From contig NZ_JADKSG010000002.1 in NCBI RefSeq assembly GCF_015350805.1, forward strand, positions 1,178,001-1,242,000: a DNA stretch of 64,000 nucleotides, given 5' to 3'. A program made the translations under genes and the position numbers. Below, piece by piece: positions 41,339 through 50,590 of the stretch (its first letter is position 1; the number at the start of each line of letters is the position of its first letter). Below the pieces are notes generated by a model, which saw only the letters and a list, made by a program, of their open reading frames with translations, was not told where the DNA came from and did not search any database. This DNA is from Herbiconiux sp. VKM Ac-1786. GTDB lineage: Bacteria > Actinomycetota > Actinomycetes > Actinomycetales > Microbacteriaceae.

Positions 41339-42491
41339 AGCCGGCGGCGCCGTTCCAGCCGTCGTACGGGTCCCAGCCGCCGAGGGCGTCGTAGGGGGTG
41401 TCGCCCACGAGCACGTCGGGCGCCGGGCTGCGGTCGAGCACGGTGCCGAGGCGGCGGAAGCCCTCCGGCAGCGCACCGGGCGGGAAGGTCGCCAGCAGGG
41501 CGTGGTCCTCGCCCCCGGCCAGCACGAAGGCCGCGGCCCGATCGCCCACCACGGGATCGAGCGCGACGAGCGCCCGCGCCTCGAGGTCGATCGCGGCGGG
41601 GTCGAACCGGATCGAGCATCCGCTGGCCACGGCGAGCCGCCGGGCGTCGAGCACCAGCCCGTCCGAGACGTCGAGCATCGCGGTCGCCCCGCCCAGCGCG
41701 GCCGGCACCCCCAGCGCGATCGGCACGATCGGTGCCAACTGCGCCGCCACGAGCACCGGATGCGCGTCCCGCACCTCCGCGGCCCGCTCCGCATCCGGCA
41801 CCCCCCGCCCCCCGGCGCCGTCGCCCGCACCGTCGGCCGCCGCGTCATCCGGCGCACCGTCGGGCGCACCGTCGGGCGCGACCGCGTCGCGGAAGAGGAG
41901 CCACAGGCCCGCGCCCGCGCGCCCGAGGTCGCCCGCGACCGCGAGCTGGTCGCCCGGCCGCGCGCCCGAACGGGTGACCGGAGCCCGCCCCTCGAGGTCG
42001 CCGAACGCCGTCACCGCGATCATCAGCGCCGGCGAGGCCGACAGGTCGCCGCCCACGACGCCGCATCCGGGAGCCGCGACCGCGCACCCGTCGCGCAGCC
42101 CGTCGGCGATGCCGAGCAGCACGTCGACGGGGGTGTCGAGCGGCGCGGCGAGCGCCACCACGAGCGCCGTCGGCCGGGCCCCCATCGCGGCCACGTCGGC
42201 GAGGTTGGTCATGGCGGCCTTCACGCCGAGGTCGTGCGCGCTCGACCACGCCGAGCGGAAGTCGGGCCCGTGCACCATCAGGTCGGTCGTCACCGTGAAG
42301 CGCCCGTCGGGGGCGGCCACCACGGCGCTGTCGTCTCCCGGCCCGAGCAGCTCGGCGTCGGCGTGCGGCAGCCGCGGGAAGATGCGCTTCAGCGTCTCGC
42401 CCTCCCCCACCTCGGCGAGGGTCGGCCCGGCGGCGACGCCGAACCCGGTCTCAGGATGCTCGTTCGCAGGTAAACCGAAGTCGGAGGCCAC
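41337..42491 (-). CDS. thiL: Thiamine-monophosphate kinase
   Basis: ThiL phosphorylates thiamine monophosphate to the diphosphate. The 384-residue protein has LLGPGDDSAVVAAPDGRFTV, TTDLMVHGPDFRSAWSSAHD, LGVKAAMTNLADVAAMGARP, GVVGGDLSASP and MLDVSDGLVLDARRLAVASG, followed by VLAGGEDHALLATFPPG. It is longer than usual because residues about 215-250 form a low-complexity insert (DGAPDGAPDDAAADGAGDGA). The GTG start yields VASDFGLPANEHPETG; no strong ribosome site is seen, so the start is uncertain by some codons. The gene is divergent from the DUF3515 gene over a very short gap. Confidence 0.93.
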   Translation of the reverse strand: MASDFGLPANEHPETGFGVAAGPTLAEVGEGETLKRIFPRLPHADAELLGPGDDSAVVAAPDGRFTVTTDLMVHGPDFRSAWSSAHDLGVKAAMTNLADVAAMGARPTALVVALAAPLDTPVDVLLGIADGLRDGCAVAAPGCGVVGGDLSASPALMIAVTAFGDLEGRAPVTRSGARPGDQLAVAGDLGRAGAGLWLLFRDAVAPDGAPDGAPDDAAADGAGDGAGGRGVPDAERAAEVRDAHPVLVAAQLAPIVPIALGVPAALGGATAMLDVSDGLVLDARRLAVASGCSIRFDPAAIDLEARALVALDPVVGDRAAAFVLAGGEDHALLATFPPGALPEGFRRLGTVLDRSPAPDVLVGDTPYDALGGWDPYDGWNGAAG

Positions 42492-42501
42492 GAGCCAACG
42501 G

Positions 42502-42507
42502 TAGCCT
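42502..42507 (+). promoter_or_regulatory. -10 hexamer of the DUF3515 gene
   Basis: TAGCCT ends eight bases before the ATG of the lipoprotein gene, and lies only 11 bases from the thiL start on the other strand. Confidence 0.4.
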
Positions 42508-42515
42508 GAACACCG

Positions 42516-43085
42516 ATGCCCCACGCCGCCCGAACCCCCGTCCTCCCCCGTCGGCGCCGCCCCGCCCCGCTCGCGATCACCGCCACCCCGGGCCGGCGCC
42601 GAGCCCTCGCGGTCGTCACCGCGGCCGCCGCCACGGCGACCCTGCTCACCGGTTGCGCCAGCACGGTCAGCCTCGAGGCCGCCCCCGACGCGACCGACCC
42701 GGCGTGCGCCGACGTGATCGTGCGGCTGCCCGACACCGTCGCGGGCGAGGAGAAGCGCACCACCGACGCGCAGGCGACCGGAGCGTGGGGCGACCCGGCA
42801 TCCGTTCTGCTGCACTGCGGCGTGCCGCCCTACGGGCCGACCACCTTACCCTGCGGCAACGTCAACGGCGTCGACTGGATCGTCGACGACTCGAACGCCC
42901 CCACCTACGTCTTCACCACCTACGGCCGCACCCCCGCCGTCGAGGTCGTGCTCGACTACGACGTCGTCGGCGGCACCAGCGCGCTCGACGACCTGCGCAC
43001 GGCGGTGCAGTCCATCCCGCAGGAGGCCCAGTGCCTCGACGCCGACGACGTGCTCAGCACCCCCACCGCGACCCCCGCCCCGTAG
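42516..43085 (+). CDS. DUF3515 lipoprotein
   Basis: This 189-residue precursor has an Arg-rich start, a hydrophobic segment and the lipobox ATLLTGC near residue 45. The mature part has the DUF3515 signature: DPACADVIVRLPDTVAGEEK, LLHCGVPPYGPTT, VNGVDWIVDDS, and the final VDCLD-like EAQCLDADDVL. The conserved cysteines are present. Function is unknown. In many actinobacteria this gene lies between ddl and thiL, as here, except that an extra secreted-protein gene intervenes on the ddl side. Confidence 0.9.
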   Translation: MPHAARTPVLPRRRRPAPLAITATPGRRRALAVVTAAAATATLLTGCASTVSLEAAPDATDPACADVIVRLPDTVAGEEKRTTDAQATGAWGDPASVLLHCGVPPYGPTTLPCGNVNGVDWIVDDSNAPTYVFTTYGRTPAVEVVLDYDVVGGTSALDDLRTAVQSIPQEAQCLDADDVLSTPTATPAP

Positions 43086-43109
43086 CGGGACGAAGCCGGG
43101 GCCGACCGC

Positions 43110-44057
43110 CTACGGTCGAGTGACTTCGTAGAAGTTCGTGACGAGCGTCGAGTGGTTGACGGACGGACGTGACACAGAGGATTTGATCTGGCGAAGCCCC
43201 CTCGCCGACACCTCGACATCGATCGCCGACGTGTCCACCGGGTCGCCGCTGGCAGTCAGCACGAAGATCGTCGAAACCGTCTGACCCGGCAGAATGCTGT
43301 CGACGACGCAGAAGAGCCCCTCATACGGCTCGCAATCGACACCGCGCGGCAGGAGTGGGATGCTCTCGACCGAGTAGCCCTTGAGCCCCAGGAAGACATC
43401 GGCATAATTGTTGGTCGATCCCGTGTTGGTGACGTCGATCCTCAGGAGGTATTTGTTGTCTGGGAGGGCTGACATCGCTCCCCGCGTCTGGACGAGGCCG
43501 GTGACCTCGGCGGGAATGCTCGTCGACCCTGTGCCCGGCATCGGAATGAGGTTCTTGTTCGGAGTCGCCTCGTACATCGCACCTCCACTCGATTCCATGC
43601 AATCGAAGTAGGCGAATTCCTGCTTAAGACCCGCACGGTCATAGACGTTGATGCCCATGACGAACTTTCCACGGTAGGACCAGATCTCGATCTGCCCGAT
43701 GGATCGGCCGCCCCTCCTGTAGTACGTCCGAGATACTCGCTCGCCGGATTCCAAGGTGCTGGAGGTCGAGAAGTAATACGCGCCGTTCAGGAAGTCGAGC
43801 ATGCCATCCGGGATGCGACCTTTGCTCCATCCGTACGCGCAGGCACCACCGGTCGCGCCCCAGGCGGCACCGGCGCCACCAGACCCCTCCACGTCCGGGC
43901 AGCTGACGCCGGCGGCTTTCGCGGCGGATGCGAGGCTGGGGCCGAGCACGCACCCGAGCGCGGATGCAGATCCCGCTGGAGCGACGAACAGTCCGGCGAG
44001 GACTGCAGCCGTAGCGATGAGGGAGGCGAAGGCGCGCCTGCGTGATGAAATCTTCAT
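43110..44057 (-). CDS. Secreted orphan protein with atypical composition
   Basis: This 315-residue protein has a Sec signal peptide (RRAFASLIATAAVLAGLFVA then PAGSASALG). It shares no recognised family. The mature part has conserved-looking cysteines (GCVLGPSLAS, VSCPDVEG, GACAYGWSKG, FDCMES, DCEPYEGLFC) and a late beta-rich region (LLRIDVTNTGSTNNYADVFL) like an adhesion or carbohydrate-binding fold. Its base composition and codon use (TTG, ATA, AAG/GAA, TCG mix) are visibly AT-richer than both neighbours, and it interrupts the usual ddl-DUF3515-thiL order, both signs of acquisition. The start is ATG with AAGGAGAT upstream. Function is unknown. Confidence 0.8.
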   Translation of the reverse strand: MKISSRRRAFASLIATAAVLAGLFVAPAGSASALGCVLGPSLASAAKAAGVSCPDVEGSGGAGAAWGATGGACAYGWSKGRIPDGMLDFLNGAYYFSTSSTLESGERVSRTYYRRGGRSIGQIEIWSYRGKFVMGINVYDRAGLKQEFAYFDCMESSGGAMYEATPNKNLIPMPGTGSTSIPAEVTGLVQTRGAMSALPDNKYLLRIDVTNTGSTNNYADVFLGLKGYSVESIPLLPRGVDCEPYEGLFCVVDSILPGQTVSTIFVLTASGDPVDTSAIDVEVSARGLRQIKSSVSRPSVNHSTLVTNFYEVTRP

Positions 44058-44118
44058 GGATCTCCTTGATGGTCGAAAGCCGCCCTGGTCAGGGCGACAT
44101 CGACTATACGAGGATTTC

Positions 44119-45222
44119 TCAAAAAAAGGAATACTCCAGCGCCAGCGCGATCAGCTCGTCGATCAGCTCGGGGTAGCTCAGCCCCGACGCGATCCAGCAC
44201 TTGGGGAACATCGAGATCGGCGTGAAGCCCGGCATCGTGTTGACCTCGTTCACCACGAAGCCGTCGGGCGTCAGGAAGAAGTCGACCCGGGCGAGCCCCG
44301 CCCCGTCGATGGCCGTGAAGGCACGCGCGGCGAGTTCCTGCATCTCGGACAGCTCGGCAGCGCTCAGCACGGCCGGGCAGACGAGGTCGACCCCGGGCGC
44401 GTCGAGGTACTTCGCGTCGAAGTCGTAGAACTCCCGCCCGGTCATCACGATCTCGCCCGCGAGCGACACCCGCGGCGCACCGCCGGCCCGCCCGCCGAGC
44501 ACGCCGCACTCGACCTCGCGGCCGACGACGGCCGACTCGATCAGCACCCGCGAGTCCTCCCGCAGGGCGGTCTCGATGGCGGCCGACAGCTCCGAAGGCG
44601 ACGACGAGCTGACCTTCGACACCCCCACCGACGACCCGGCCCGCGCGGGCTTGACGAACAGCGGCAACCCCAGCGACGAGGCCGCCGACAGCACAGACGA
44701 CGAGGACGAGGCCCACTGGTGCGCCGTCACCGTCTGCCACGGCGCCACCGCGATCCCCGCGGCCTGCAGCACGGTCTTGGTGAAGTGCTTGTCCATGCCG
44801 AGCGCCGACGCGAGCACGCCCGACCCCACGTACGGCAGCCCGACGAGCTCGAGCAGCCCCTGCACCGTGCCGTCCTCGCCGAACGGCCCGTGCAGGATGG
44901 GGAACACCACGTCGACGTCGCCCAGCAGGTCGACCGTGCCGTCGGCCCGCTGCACCGAGAGCGCGCGCGAGGCGGTCGACGCGGGCCACAGGATGCGCGT
45001 GCCGTTGTCGGAGACGACGGGCAGCGCCGAGGGGTCGAGCCGGAACTTCGCGGGCTCGTCGTCCTCGAGCACGAACGCGCCCTCGGCCGTGATGCCCACC
45101 GGGATCACGTCGAAGCGCGAGCGGTCGATCGCCTCAAGCACCCCGCCGGCCGTGGCGCAGCTGATCGAGTGCTCGCTGGAGCGCCCGCCGAACAGCACCG
45201 CCACCGTGGTCTTGCTTGGCAT
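44119..45222 (-). CDS. ddl: D-alanine--D-alanine ligase
   Basis: Ddl makes the D-Ala-D-Ala dipeptide for peptidoglycan. The 367-residue ATP-grasp enzyme has VAVLFGGRSSEHSISCATAG, VFPILHGPFGEDGTVQGLLE, GSGVLASALGMDKHFTKTVL, KPARAGSSVGVSKV and FVVNEVNTMPGFTPISMFPK. The ATG for MPSKTTVAV was chosen with AAAGGA upstream. Its first 89 bases lie inside the 3' end of gpsA in another frame, an unusually long overlap. It is the last gene of the leuC-leuD-murA-plsC-gpsA-ddl run. Confidence 0.96.
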   Translation of the reverse strand: MPSKTTVAVLFGGRSSEHSISCATAGGVLEAIDRSRFDVIPVGITAEGAFVLEDDEPAKFRLDPSALPVVSDNGTRILWPASTASRALSVQRADGTVDLLGDVDVVFPILHGPFGEDGTVQGLLELVGLPYVGSGVLASALGMDKHFTKTVLQAAGIAVAPWQTVTAHQWASSSSSVLSAASSLGLPLFVKPARAGSSVGVSKVSSSSPSELSAAIETALREDSRVLIESAVVGREVECGVLGGRAGGAPRVSLAGEIVMTGREFYDFDAKYLDAPGVDLVCPAVLSAAELSEMQELAARAFTAIDGAGLARVDFFLTPDGFVVNEVNTMPGFTPISMFPKCWIASGLSYPELIDELIALALEYSFF

Positions 45223-46267
45223 CGAGTGTCCTTTCGCCCTGGGGGCCGCTGTCGTCATCGGTCGTCAGATGCGGCGCGATGTCCCGAGGATCGAGCGTAC
45301 CGGCGAGCACCTGGCTCACCTGGCGGCAGATCGGCATGTCCACACCCTTGGCCTCGGCCAGGGTGAGCACGGGCGCCACCGAGGCGAGCCCCTCCGCCGT
45401 CTGCTGCATCGACTTCACCACGTCGGCGAAGCTGTAGCCCTGACCGAGCAGGCGCCCGGCCGTGTTATTGCGCGAGAGCGACGAGCCGCTCGTGGCGATC
45501 AGATCGCCGAGGCCCGCGAGCCCCGACAGGGTCTCCGGATGCCCGCCGTACGCCACGGCGAAGTCGGTCATCTCGACCAGCCCCCGCGTGATGATCGAGG
45601 CCTTGGTGTTCTCGCCGTAGCCGACGCCGTCGACGATGCCGATCGCCACCGCGATGAGGTTCTTCAGCACGCCACCGAACTCGGTGCCGATCACGTCGGT
45701 GTTGACGAAGGAGCGGAAGTAGCGGTTCGTCGCGACCATGGCGACCCGCTCGGCGGTCTCGAGGCTCGCCGAGGAGACGACGGCGGCCGTCGGCTGCTCC
45801 TTCGCGATCTCGAGGGCGAGGTTCGGCCCGGACGCCACGGCGATTCGGTCGGGATCGATCTCCAGCACGGATTCGAGCACCTCGCTCATCCGGAGGCCCG
45901 TGCCCTTCTCGACGCCCTTCATCAGACTCGTGATCGGGACGCCCTCGGGGATGAGCGACTTCAGCTCGACGAGGTTGCCCCGCAGCGACTGGCTGGGGAT
46001 CGACACGAAGACGAACTGCGCGTCGGCCAGGGCACGACCGACGTCGGAGGTGGCCGTGATGGTCGGCGGGAGGTTGACGCCCGGGAGATAGTCGCTGTTG
46101 CGCTTGGCCTCGCGGATCTCCTTCGCGAGCTCGGGGCGGCGGGCCCAGACGGTGACGTCGGCGCCGCCGTCGGCGAGCACCTTCGAGAACGTCGTGCCCC
46201 AGCTGCCGGCGCCGAGCACGGTGACGCGCGGCCGCGGAGGCACCACGGCGCGGGAGGCGCGGCTCAC
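45134..46267 (-). CDS. gpsA: Glycerol-3-phosphate dehydrogenase [NAD(P)+]
   Basis: GpsA makes sn-glycerol 3-phosphate for phospholipids, directly before the acyltransferase-type step of PlsC. The 377-residue protein has the Rossmann VTVLGAGSWGTTFSKVLADG, YLPGVNLPPTI, SLMKGVEKGTGLRMSEVLE and VASGPNLALEIAKEQPTAAV. It also has GTEFGGVLKNLIAVAIGIVD (catalytic Lys) and GLAGLGDLIATSGSSLSRNN. GpsA normally ends near DPRDIAPHLTTDDD; here about 38 further residues are read through into ddl. The GTG start overlaps the plsC stop (GTGA). Confidence 0.96.
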   Translation of the reverse strand: MSRASRAVVPPRPRVTVLGAGSWGTTFSKVLADGGADVTVWARRPELAKEIREAKRNSDYLPGVNLPPTITATSDVGRALADAQFVFVSIPSQSLRGNLVELKSLIPEGVPITSLMKGVEKGTGLRMSEVLESVLEIDPDRIAVASGPNLALEIAKEQPTAAVVSSASLETAERVAMVATNRYFRSFVNTDVIGTEFGGVLKNLIAVAIGIVDGVGYGENTKASIITRGLVEMTDFAVAYGGHPETLSGLAGLGDLIATSGSSLSRNNTAGRLLGQGYSFADVVKSMQQTAEGLASVAPVLTLAEAKGVDMPICRQVSQVLAGTLDPRDIAPHLTTDDDSGPQGERTLDAKQDHGGGAVRRALQRALDQLRHGRRGA

Positions 46268-47052
46268 TCGGAACCCTCCGGGCGGCCGTCGCGCAGGCGC
46301 CCGAACTCGCTCTGGTTGTGCGCCTTCGGGTTCCACCGCTCGGCCGGCGCGGTCTCGCCGCGCAGCTCCTCGAGCAGCCCGGTGATCGCCGTCATCAGCC
46401 GGTCGGTCGCCTCGGTGAGCGTCTTCTGGTCGAGCGCGTGCCCGCGCAGGTCGTCGAGGTCGACGGGCGGCCCGTAGGCCACCTTCACCGGCTTGCGCCC
46501 GAACAGCCGCAGCTTCTTCGAGTACCGCGGCATGATCGCCTGCACGCCCCAGTGGGCGGCGGGGATCAGCGGGATGCCGTGCTCCAGCGCGAGGCGCACG
46601 GCCCCGGTCTTGCCCCGCATGGGCCAGAGCCCGGGATCACGGGTGAGGGTTCCCTCGGGGTACACGATGACGCCCTTCCGGTGTTCGAGCAGCTCGGTGG
46701 CCGCCGAGATGGACGCGTTGCCCCGGCCTGGGCCGGAGCGCTCGACGGGGATCTGACCGATCGCACGCAGGAGCCCGCCGACGACGGGCACCGAGAACAG
46801 CGAGGCCTTCGCGAGGAACCGCGGGGCCCGCTTGAGCTTCCAGACCGCCCAGGCCACGACCACCGGGTCGAAGTTCGAGTAGTGGTTCGGGCTCAGCACG
46901 AACGGCCCCTCGGCCGGGAGGTTCTCGGTGCCGCGCTGGTCGAGCTTGACGGTCGCCGCGAGGGTGGGTGCCACCAGCGCCTCGACCACCCGGAAGGCCG
47001 GGGTCTTCTCGGAGCGTTCGCGGGCGTCGGTGCGAGCGGGGGCGTCGGCCAT
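46264..47052 (-). CDS. plsC: 1-acylglycerol-3-phosphate acyltransferase (PlsC family)
   Basis: This 262-residue acyltransferase has the catalytic LSPNHYSNFDPVVVAWAVWK (NHx4D motif), the substrate-binding GQIPVERSGPGRGN and the IVYPEGTLTRDPGLWPMRGK box. It makes phosphatidic acid from lysophosphatidic acid at the membrane. The coupling with gpsA by a 4-base overlap fits phospholipid synthesis. The C-terminal tail (GRLRDGRPEGSE) is acidic. It follows murA after 11 bases. Confidence 0.93.
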   Translation of the reverse strand: MADAPARTDARERSEKTPAFRVVEALVAPTLAATVKLDQRGTENLPAEGPFVLSPNHYSNFDPVVVAWAVWKLKRAPRFLAKASLFSVPVVGGLLRAIGQIPVERSGPGRGNASISAATELLEHRKGVIVYPEGTLTRDPGLWPMRGKTGAVRLALEHGIPLIPAAHWGVQAIMPRYSKKLRLFGRKPVKVAYGPPVDLDDLRGHALDQKTLTEATDRLMTAITGLLEELRGETAPAERWNPKAHNQSEFGRLRDGRPEGSE

Positions 47053-47063
47053 GCGGTCGAGTT

Positions 47064-48434
47064 CTACTCGGCGAAGTAGAAGTCGGCCCCGAGCTTCTCG
47101 AGCTTGCCCACGAAGTCGCCGTAGCCGCGGGCGATCAGGCCCACGTTGCTGACCGACGACTGGCCCTGGGCGACGAGCGCCGCGATCAGGTGGCTGAAGC
47201 CTCCGCGCAGGTCGGGCACCTCGAGCTCGGCACCGTGCAGCTGGGTCGGCCCGGTGATGACGGCGGCCTGCTCGAGGGCGCGGCGCGGCACGCGGCGGTT
47301 CGGGTCGGCCAGGCCGTCTTTGTGCACCTCGATGTTCGCGCCCATCTTGACCAGCGCATCCACGAAGCCGAAGCGGTTCTCGTACACGGTCTCGTGCACG
47401 ATCGAGGTGCCCTGGGCCTGGGTGAGCGCCACGATCAGCGGCTGCTGCCAGTCGGTCATGAAGCCGGGGTGCACGTCGGTCTCGATCACGACGGGCTTCA
47501 GCTCGCCACCGGGGTGGTAGAAGCGGATGCCCTCCTCCTCGATGTCGAACGCGCCGCCGATCTTGCGGAAGACGTTGAGGAAGGTCATCATCTCGGACTG
47601 CTTGGCGCCCGTCGTGAAGATGGAGCCGCCGGTCGCGAGCGCGGCGGAGGCCCAGGAGGCGGCCTCGTTGCGGTCGAACAGGGCGCGGTGGTTGAAGCCC
47701 GAGAGCGAGTCGACGCCCTCGATGAAGATGGTGCGATTGGGCTCGACCGAGATGATCGCGCCCATCTTCTGCAGCACGGCGATGAGATCCATGATCTCGG
47801 GCTCGATGGCCGCGTTCTTCAACTCGGTGGTGCCCTTGGCGCGCACGCCGGTGAGCAGCACCTGCTCGGTGGCGCCGACGCTCGGGTAGGGCAGCTCGAT
47901 GTTCGCGCCGCGCAGGCCGTTGGGGGCCGTGATGTTGATGCCCGAGGGCAGCTTGTCGACGACGGCGCCGAACGCGCGCAGGGCGTCGAGGTGGAAGTCG
48001 ATCGGCCGGTCGCCGATGCGGCAGCCGCCGAGGTCGGGGATGAACGCGTGACCCAGGCGGTGCAGCAGCGGGCCGCAGAACAGGATCGGGATGCGGCTCG
48101 AGCCCGAGAGGGCGTCGATCTCGGCGCTCGTGGCGGTGGCCACGTTCGTCGGGTCGAGCTGCAGCACGCCGGTCGCGGCCGAGCCGGTGATCTTCACGCC
48201 GTGGATCTCGAGCAGGCTCGACACCACGTGCACGTCGCTGATGTCGGGGACGTCGCGGAGCGTGGAGGTGGTGTCACCCAGCAGCGACGCCACCATCGCC
48301 TTGGTGACGAGGTTCTTCGCCCCTCGGACGTCGATGGTGCCGCGGAGCGGCCGACCGCCGTTGATGACGATCGTGTCGGACAGCAGTCCGACCCGCTCGG
48401 CCGCCTTGCGACCATCCTGTACGAGAGAGTTCAC
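47064..48434 (-). CDS. murA: UDP-N-acetylglucosamine 1-carboxyvinyltransferase
   Basis: MurA starts peptidoglycan precursor synthesis by transferring enolpyruvate to UDP-GlcNAc. The 456-residue protein has INGGRPLRGTIDVRGAKNLV (conserved Lys-Asn), LFCGPLLHRLGHAFIPDLGG followed by the catalytic Cys in GGCRIGDRPIDFHL, ANIELPYPSVGATEQVLL, and TDVHPGFMTDWQQPLIVALT. Because the Cys is retained, fosfomycin sensitivity is expected. The GTG start (VNSLVQDGRK) has AGGTGA upstream. It lies 23 bases after leuD. Confidence 0.96.
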   Translation of the reverse strand: MNSLVQDGRKAAERVGLLSDTIVINGGRPLRGTIDVRGAKNLVTKAMVASLLGDTTSTLRDVPDISDVHVVSSLLEIHGVKITGSAATGVLQLDPTNVATATSAEIDALSGSSRIPILFCGPLLHRLGHAFIPDLGGCRIGDRPIDFHLDALRAFGAVVDKLPSGINITAPNGLRGANIELPYPSVGATEQVLLTGVRAKGTTELKNAAIEPEIMDLIAVLQKMGAIISVEPNRTIFIEGVDSLSGFNHRALFDRNEAASWASAALATGGSIFTTGAKQSEMMTFLNVFRKIGGAFDIEEEGIRFYHPGGELKPVVIETDVHPGFMTDWQQPLIVALTQAQGTSIVHETVYENRFGFVDALVKMGANIEVHKDGLADPNRRVPRRALEQAAVITGPTQLHGAELEVPDLRGGFSHLIAALVAQGQSSVSNVGLIARGYGDFVGKLEKLGADFYFAE

Positions 48435-48457
48435 GTGAATCACCTGACTGCTTGAAG

Positions 48458-49054
48458 CTACTTGACCGGGAGTGTTCGAGGTCTCCAACTCTCCCGACGG
48501 CTCTCGAATTCCGTGATCGCCTCTTCGTCGCGAAGCGTCAGCCCGATGTCGTCAAGACCCTCGAGAAGCCTCCACCGAGTGTAATCGTCGATCGAGAAGC
48601 TGACTGTGAGGTCGCCGATGGCGGCGGTTCGCGCGATCAGGTCGACCGTGATCTCGACCCCGGGCTGCGCCTCGATGGCGGCCCAGAGCCGCTCGATGTC
48701 GGCCTCGTCGACCTGCCCGGTGAGCAGGCCCTGCTTGCCCGAGTTGCCGCGGAAGATGTCGCCGAAGCGCGAGGAGAGCACGGCGGTGAAACCGTAGTCG
48801 CGGAGCGCCCAGACGGCGTGCTCACGGCTGGAGCCGGTGCCGAAGTCGGGCCCGGCCACCAGCACGCGCGGGTTCTGGTAGGCGGGCTGGTTCAGCACGA
48901 ACTCGGGGTCGTTCCGCCAGCCGGCGAACAGCGCGTCCTCGAAGCCTGTCTTGGTGACGCGCTTGAGGTAGACGGCCGGGATGATCTGGTCGGTGTCGAC
49001 GTTGCCGCGCTTCAGCGGCACGGCCACACCGGTCAGGATGTCGATCTTCTCCAT
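48458..49054 (-). CDS. leuD: 3-isopropylmalate dehydratase small subunit
   Basis: LeuD is the swivelling small subunit of isopropylmalate isomerase in leucine synthesis. The 198-residue protein has [40 protein letters not shown] and [15 protein letters not shown], all diagnostic. It starts with ATG two bases after the leuC stop. It is under the control of the leucine-rich leader upstream of leuC. Confidence 0.97.
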   Translation of the reverse strand: MEKIDILTGVAVPLKRGNVDTDQIIPAVYLKRVTKTGFEDALFAGWRNDPEFVLNQPAYQNPRVLVAGPDFGTGSSREHAVWALRDYGFTAVLSSRFGDIFRGNSGKQGLLTGQVDEADIERLWAAIEAQPGVEITVDLIARTAAIGDLTVSFSIDDYTRWRLLEGLDDIGLTLRDEEAITEFESRRESWRPRTLPVK

Positions 49055-49056
49055 GG

Positions 49057-50511
49057 TCAGACCTCCACGGTCTCGCGAGCGGCGGGTTCTGAGAGGTCGG
49101 AGACGCTCGAGAGCGTGCCCCGGATGGCGGTGGCCGCGGCCACCAGCGGCGACACCAGGTGCGTGCGCCCGCCCTTGCCCTGCCGGCCCTCGAAGTTGCG
49201 GTTGGAGGTGCTGGCGCAGCGCTCCCCCGGAGCCAGCTGGTCGGGGTTCATGCCGAGGCACATGGAGCAGCCCGCGAAGCGCCACTCGGCGCCGAACTCC
49301 TCGACGATCTTGTCGATGCCCTCGGCCTCGGCCTCGATGCGCACGCGCGCACTGCCCGGCACCACCATGACGCGCACGCCATCGGCCTTCTTCTGACCCT
49401 GGATCACCGAGGCGAAGGCCCGCAGGTCTTCGATGCGGCTGTTGGTGCACGAGCCCATGAACACGGCGTCGACGCGCACCTCCTTCAGCGGGGTGCCCGC
49501 CTCGAGGTCCATGTACTCCAGGGCCCGCTCGGCGCTGGCGCGCTCGTTCGGGTCGATGATCGTCGACGGGTCGGGCACGCGCTCGTTCAGCGAGACGCCC
49601 TGGCCGGGGTTCGTGCCCCAGGTGACGAACGGCTCGAGCTGGTCGGCGTCGAGGAACACCTCGGCGTCGAACACGGCGTCGTCGTCGGTCTGCAGGGTGC
49701 GCCAGTACTCGACCGCGGCGTCCCAGTCCTCGCCCTCGGGGGCGTGCGGGCGGCCCTTCAAATAGGCGAACGTCGTCTCGTCGGGCGCGACCATGCCGGC
49801 GCGGGCGCCCGCCTCGATCGACATGTTGCAGATCGTCATCCGCCCGTCCATCGACAGGCTCCGGATGGCCGAGCCGCGGTATTCCAGGACGTACCCCTGC
49901 CCACCGCCCGTTCCGATCTTCGCGATGACGGCGAGGATGATGTCCTTCGCGGTCACCCCTGGACGGAGCGTCCCCTCCACCGTGATGGCCATCGTCTTGA
50001 ACGGCTTCAGCGGCAGCGTCTGGGTGGCGAGCACGTGCTCGACCTCGCTGGTGCCGATGCCGAACGCCATGGCGCCGAAGGCTCCGTGGGTGCTGGTGTG
50101 GCTGTCGCCGCAGACCACCGTGATGCCGGGCATGGTCAGGCCGAGCTGCGGGCCGACGACGTGCACGATGCCCTGCTCGACGTCGCCGAGCGAGTGCAGG
50201 CGCACGCCGAACTCCTGCGCGTTCCGGCGCAGCGTGTCGATCTGGGTGCGGCTCGTCAGGTCGGCGATCGGCTTGTCGATCGCCAGCGTCGGGGTGTTGT
50301 GATCTTCGGTGGCGATCGTCAGATCGGGGCGGCGCACCGGGCGGCCCTCGGCGCGCAGGCCGTCGAAGGCCTGCGGGCTCGTCACCTCGTGCACCAGGTG
50401 CAGGTCGATGTAGAGCAGGTCGGGGCTGCCGTTCTCGCCCTTGGCGACGAGGTGGTCGTCCCAGACCTTCTCAGCCAAGGTGCGCGGGCGGACGGTGGGT
50501 TCGGGGCTCAT
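49057..50511 (-). CDS. leuC: 3-isopropylmalate dehydratase large subunit
   Basis: LeuC is the iron-sulfur aconitase-family subunit that isomerises 2- to 3-isopropylmalate. The 484-residue protein has [46 protein letters not shown] and the cluster ligands in [20 protein letters not shown] and [30 protein letters not shown] precedes ATG. A 14-residue leader peptide with five leucine codons and a strong hairpin lies directly upstream, so expression is probably controlled by leucyl-tRNA level. Confidence 0.97.
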   Translation of the reverse strand: MSPEPTVRPRTLAEKVWDDHLVAKGENGSPDLLYIDLHLVHEVTSPQAFDGLRAEGRPVRRPDLTIATEDHNTPTLAIDKPIADLTSRTQIDTLRRNAQEFGVRLHSLGDVEQGIVHVVGPQLGLTMPGITVVCGDSHTSTHGAFGAMAFGIGTSEVEHVLATQTLPLKPFKTMAITVEGTLRPGVTAKDIILAVIAKIGTGGGQGYVLEYRGSAIRSLSMDGRMTICNMSIEAGARAGMVAPDETTFAYLKGRPHAPEGEDWDAAVEYWRTLQTDDDAVFDAEVFLDADQLEPFVTWGTNPGQGVSLNERVPDPSTIIDPNERASAERALEYMDLEAGTPLKEVRVDAVFMGSCTNSRIEDLRAFASVIQGQKKADGVRVMVVPGSARVRIEAEAEGIDKIVEEFGAEWRFAGCSMCLGMNPDQLAPGERCASTSNRNFEGRQGKGGRTHLVSPLVAAATAIRGTLSSVSDLSEPAARETVEV

Positions 50512-50551
50512 TGCGTGTCCTTCTGAAGTAGGGGGTCAGCCATCGACAGAC

Positions 50552-50590
50552 TCCGCGACGAGGGAGGCCTGGAACTAGGACTCGTCGCGG
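50552..50590 (-). promoter_or_regulatory. leu attenuator hairpin
   Basis: CCGCGACGAG in the last codons of the leader peptide pairs perfectly with CTCGTCGCGG (10 base pairs, 18-base loop; plus-strand arms 50553-50562 and 50581-50590). A ribosome stalled on the leucine codons or released at the stop would change whether this stem forms. No T-run follows, so termination may be factor-assisted or the hairpin may have a partner structure nearer leuC. Confidence 0.65.
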
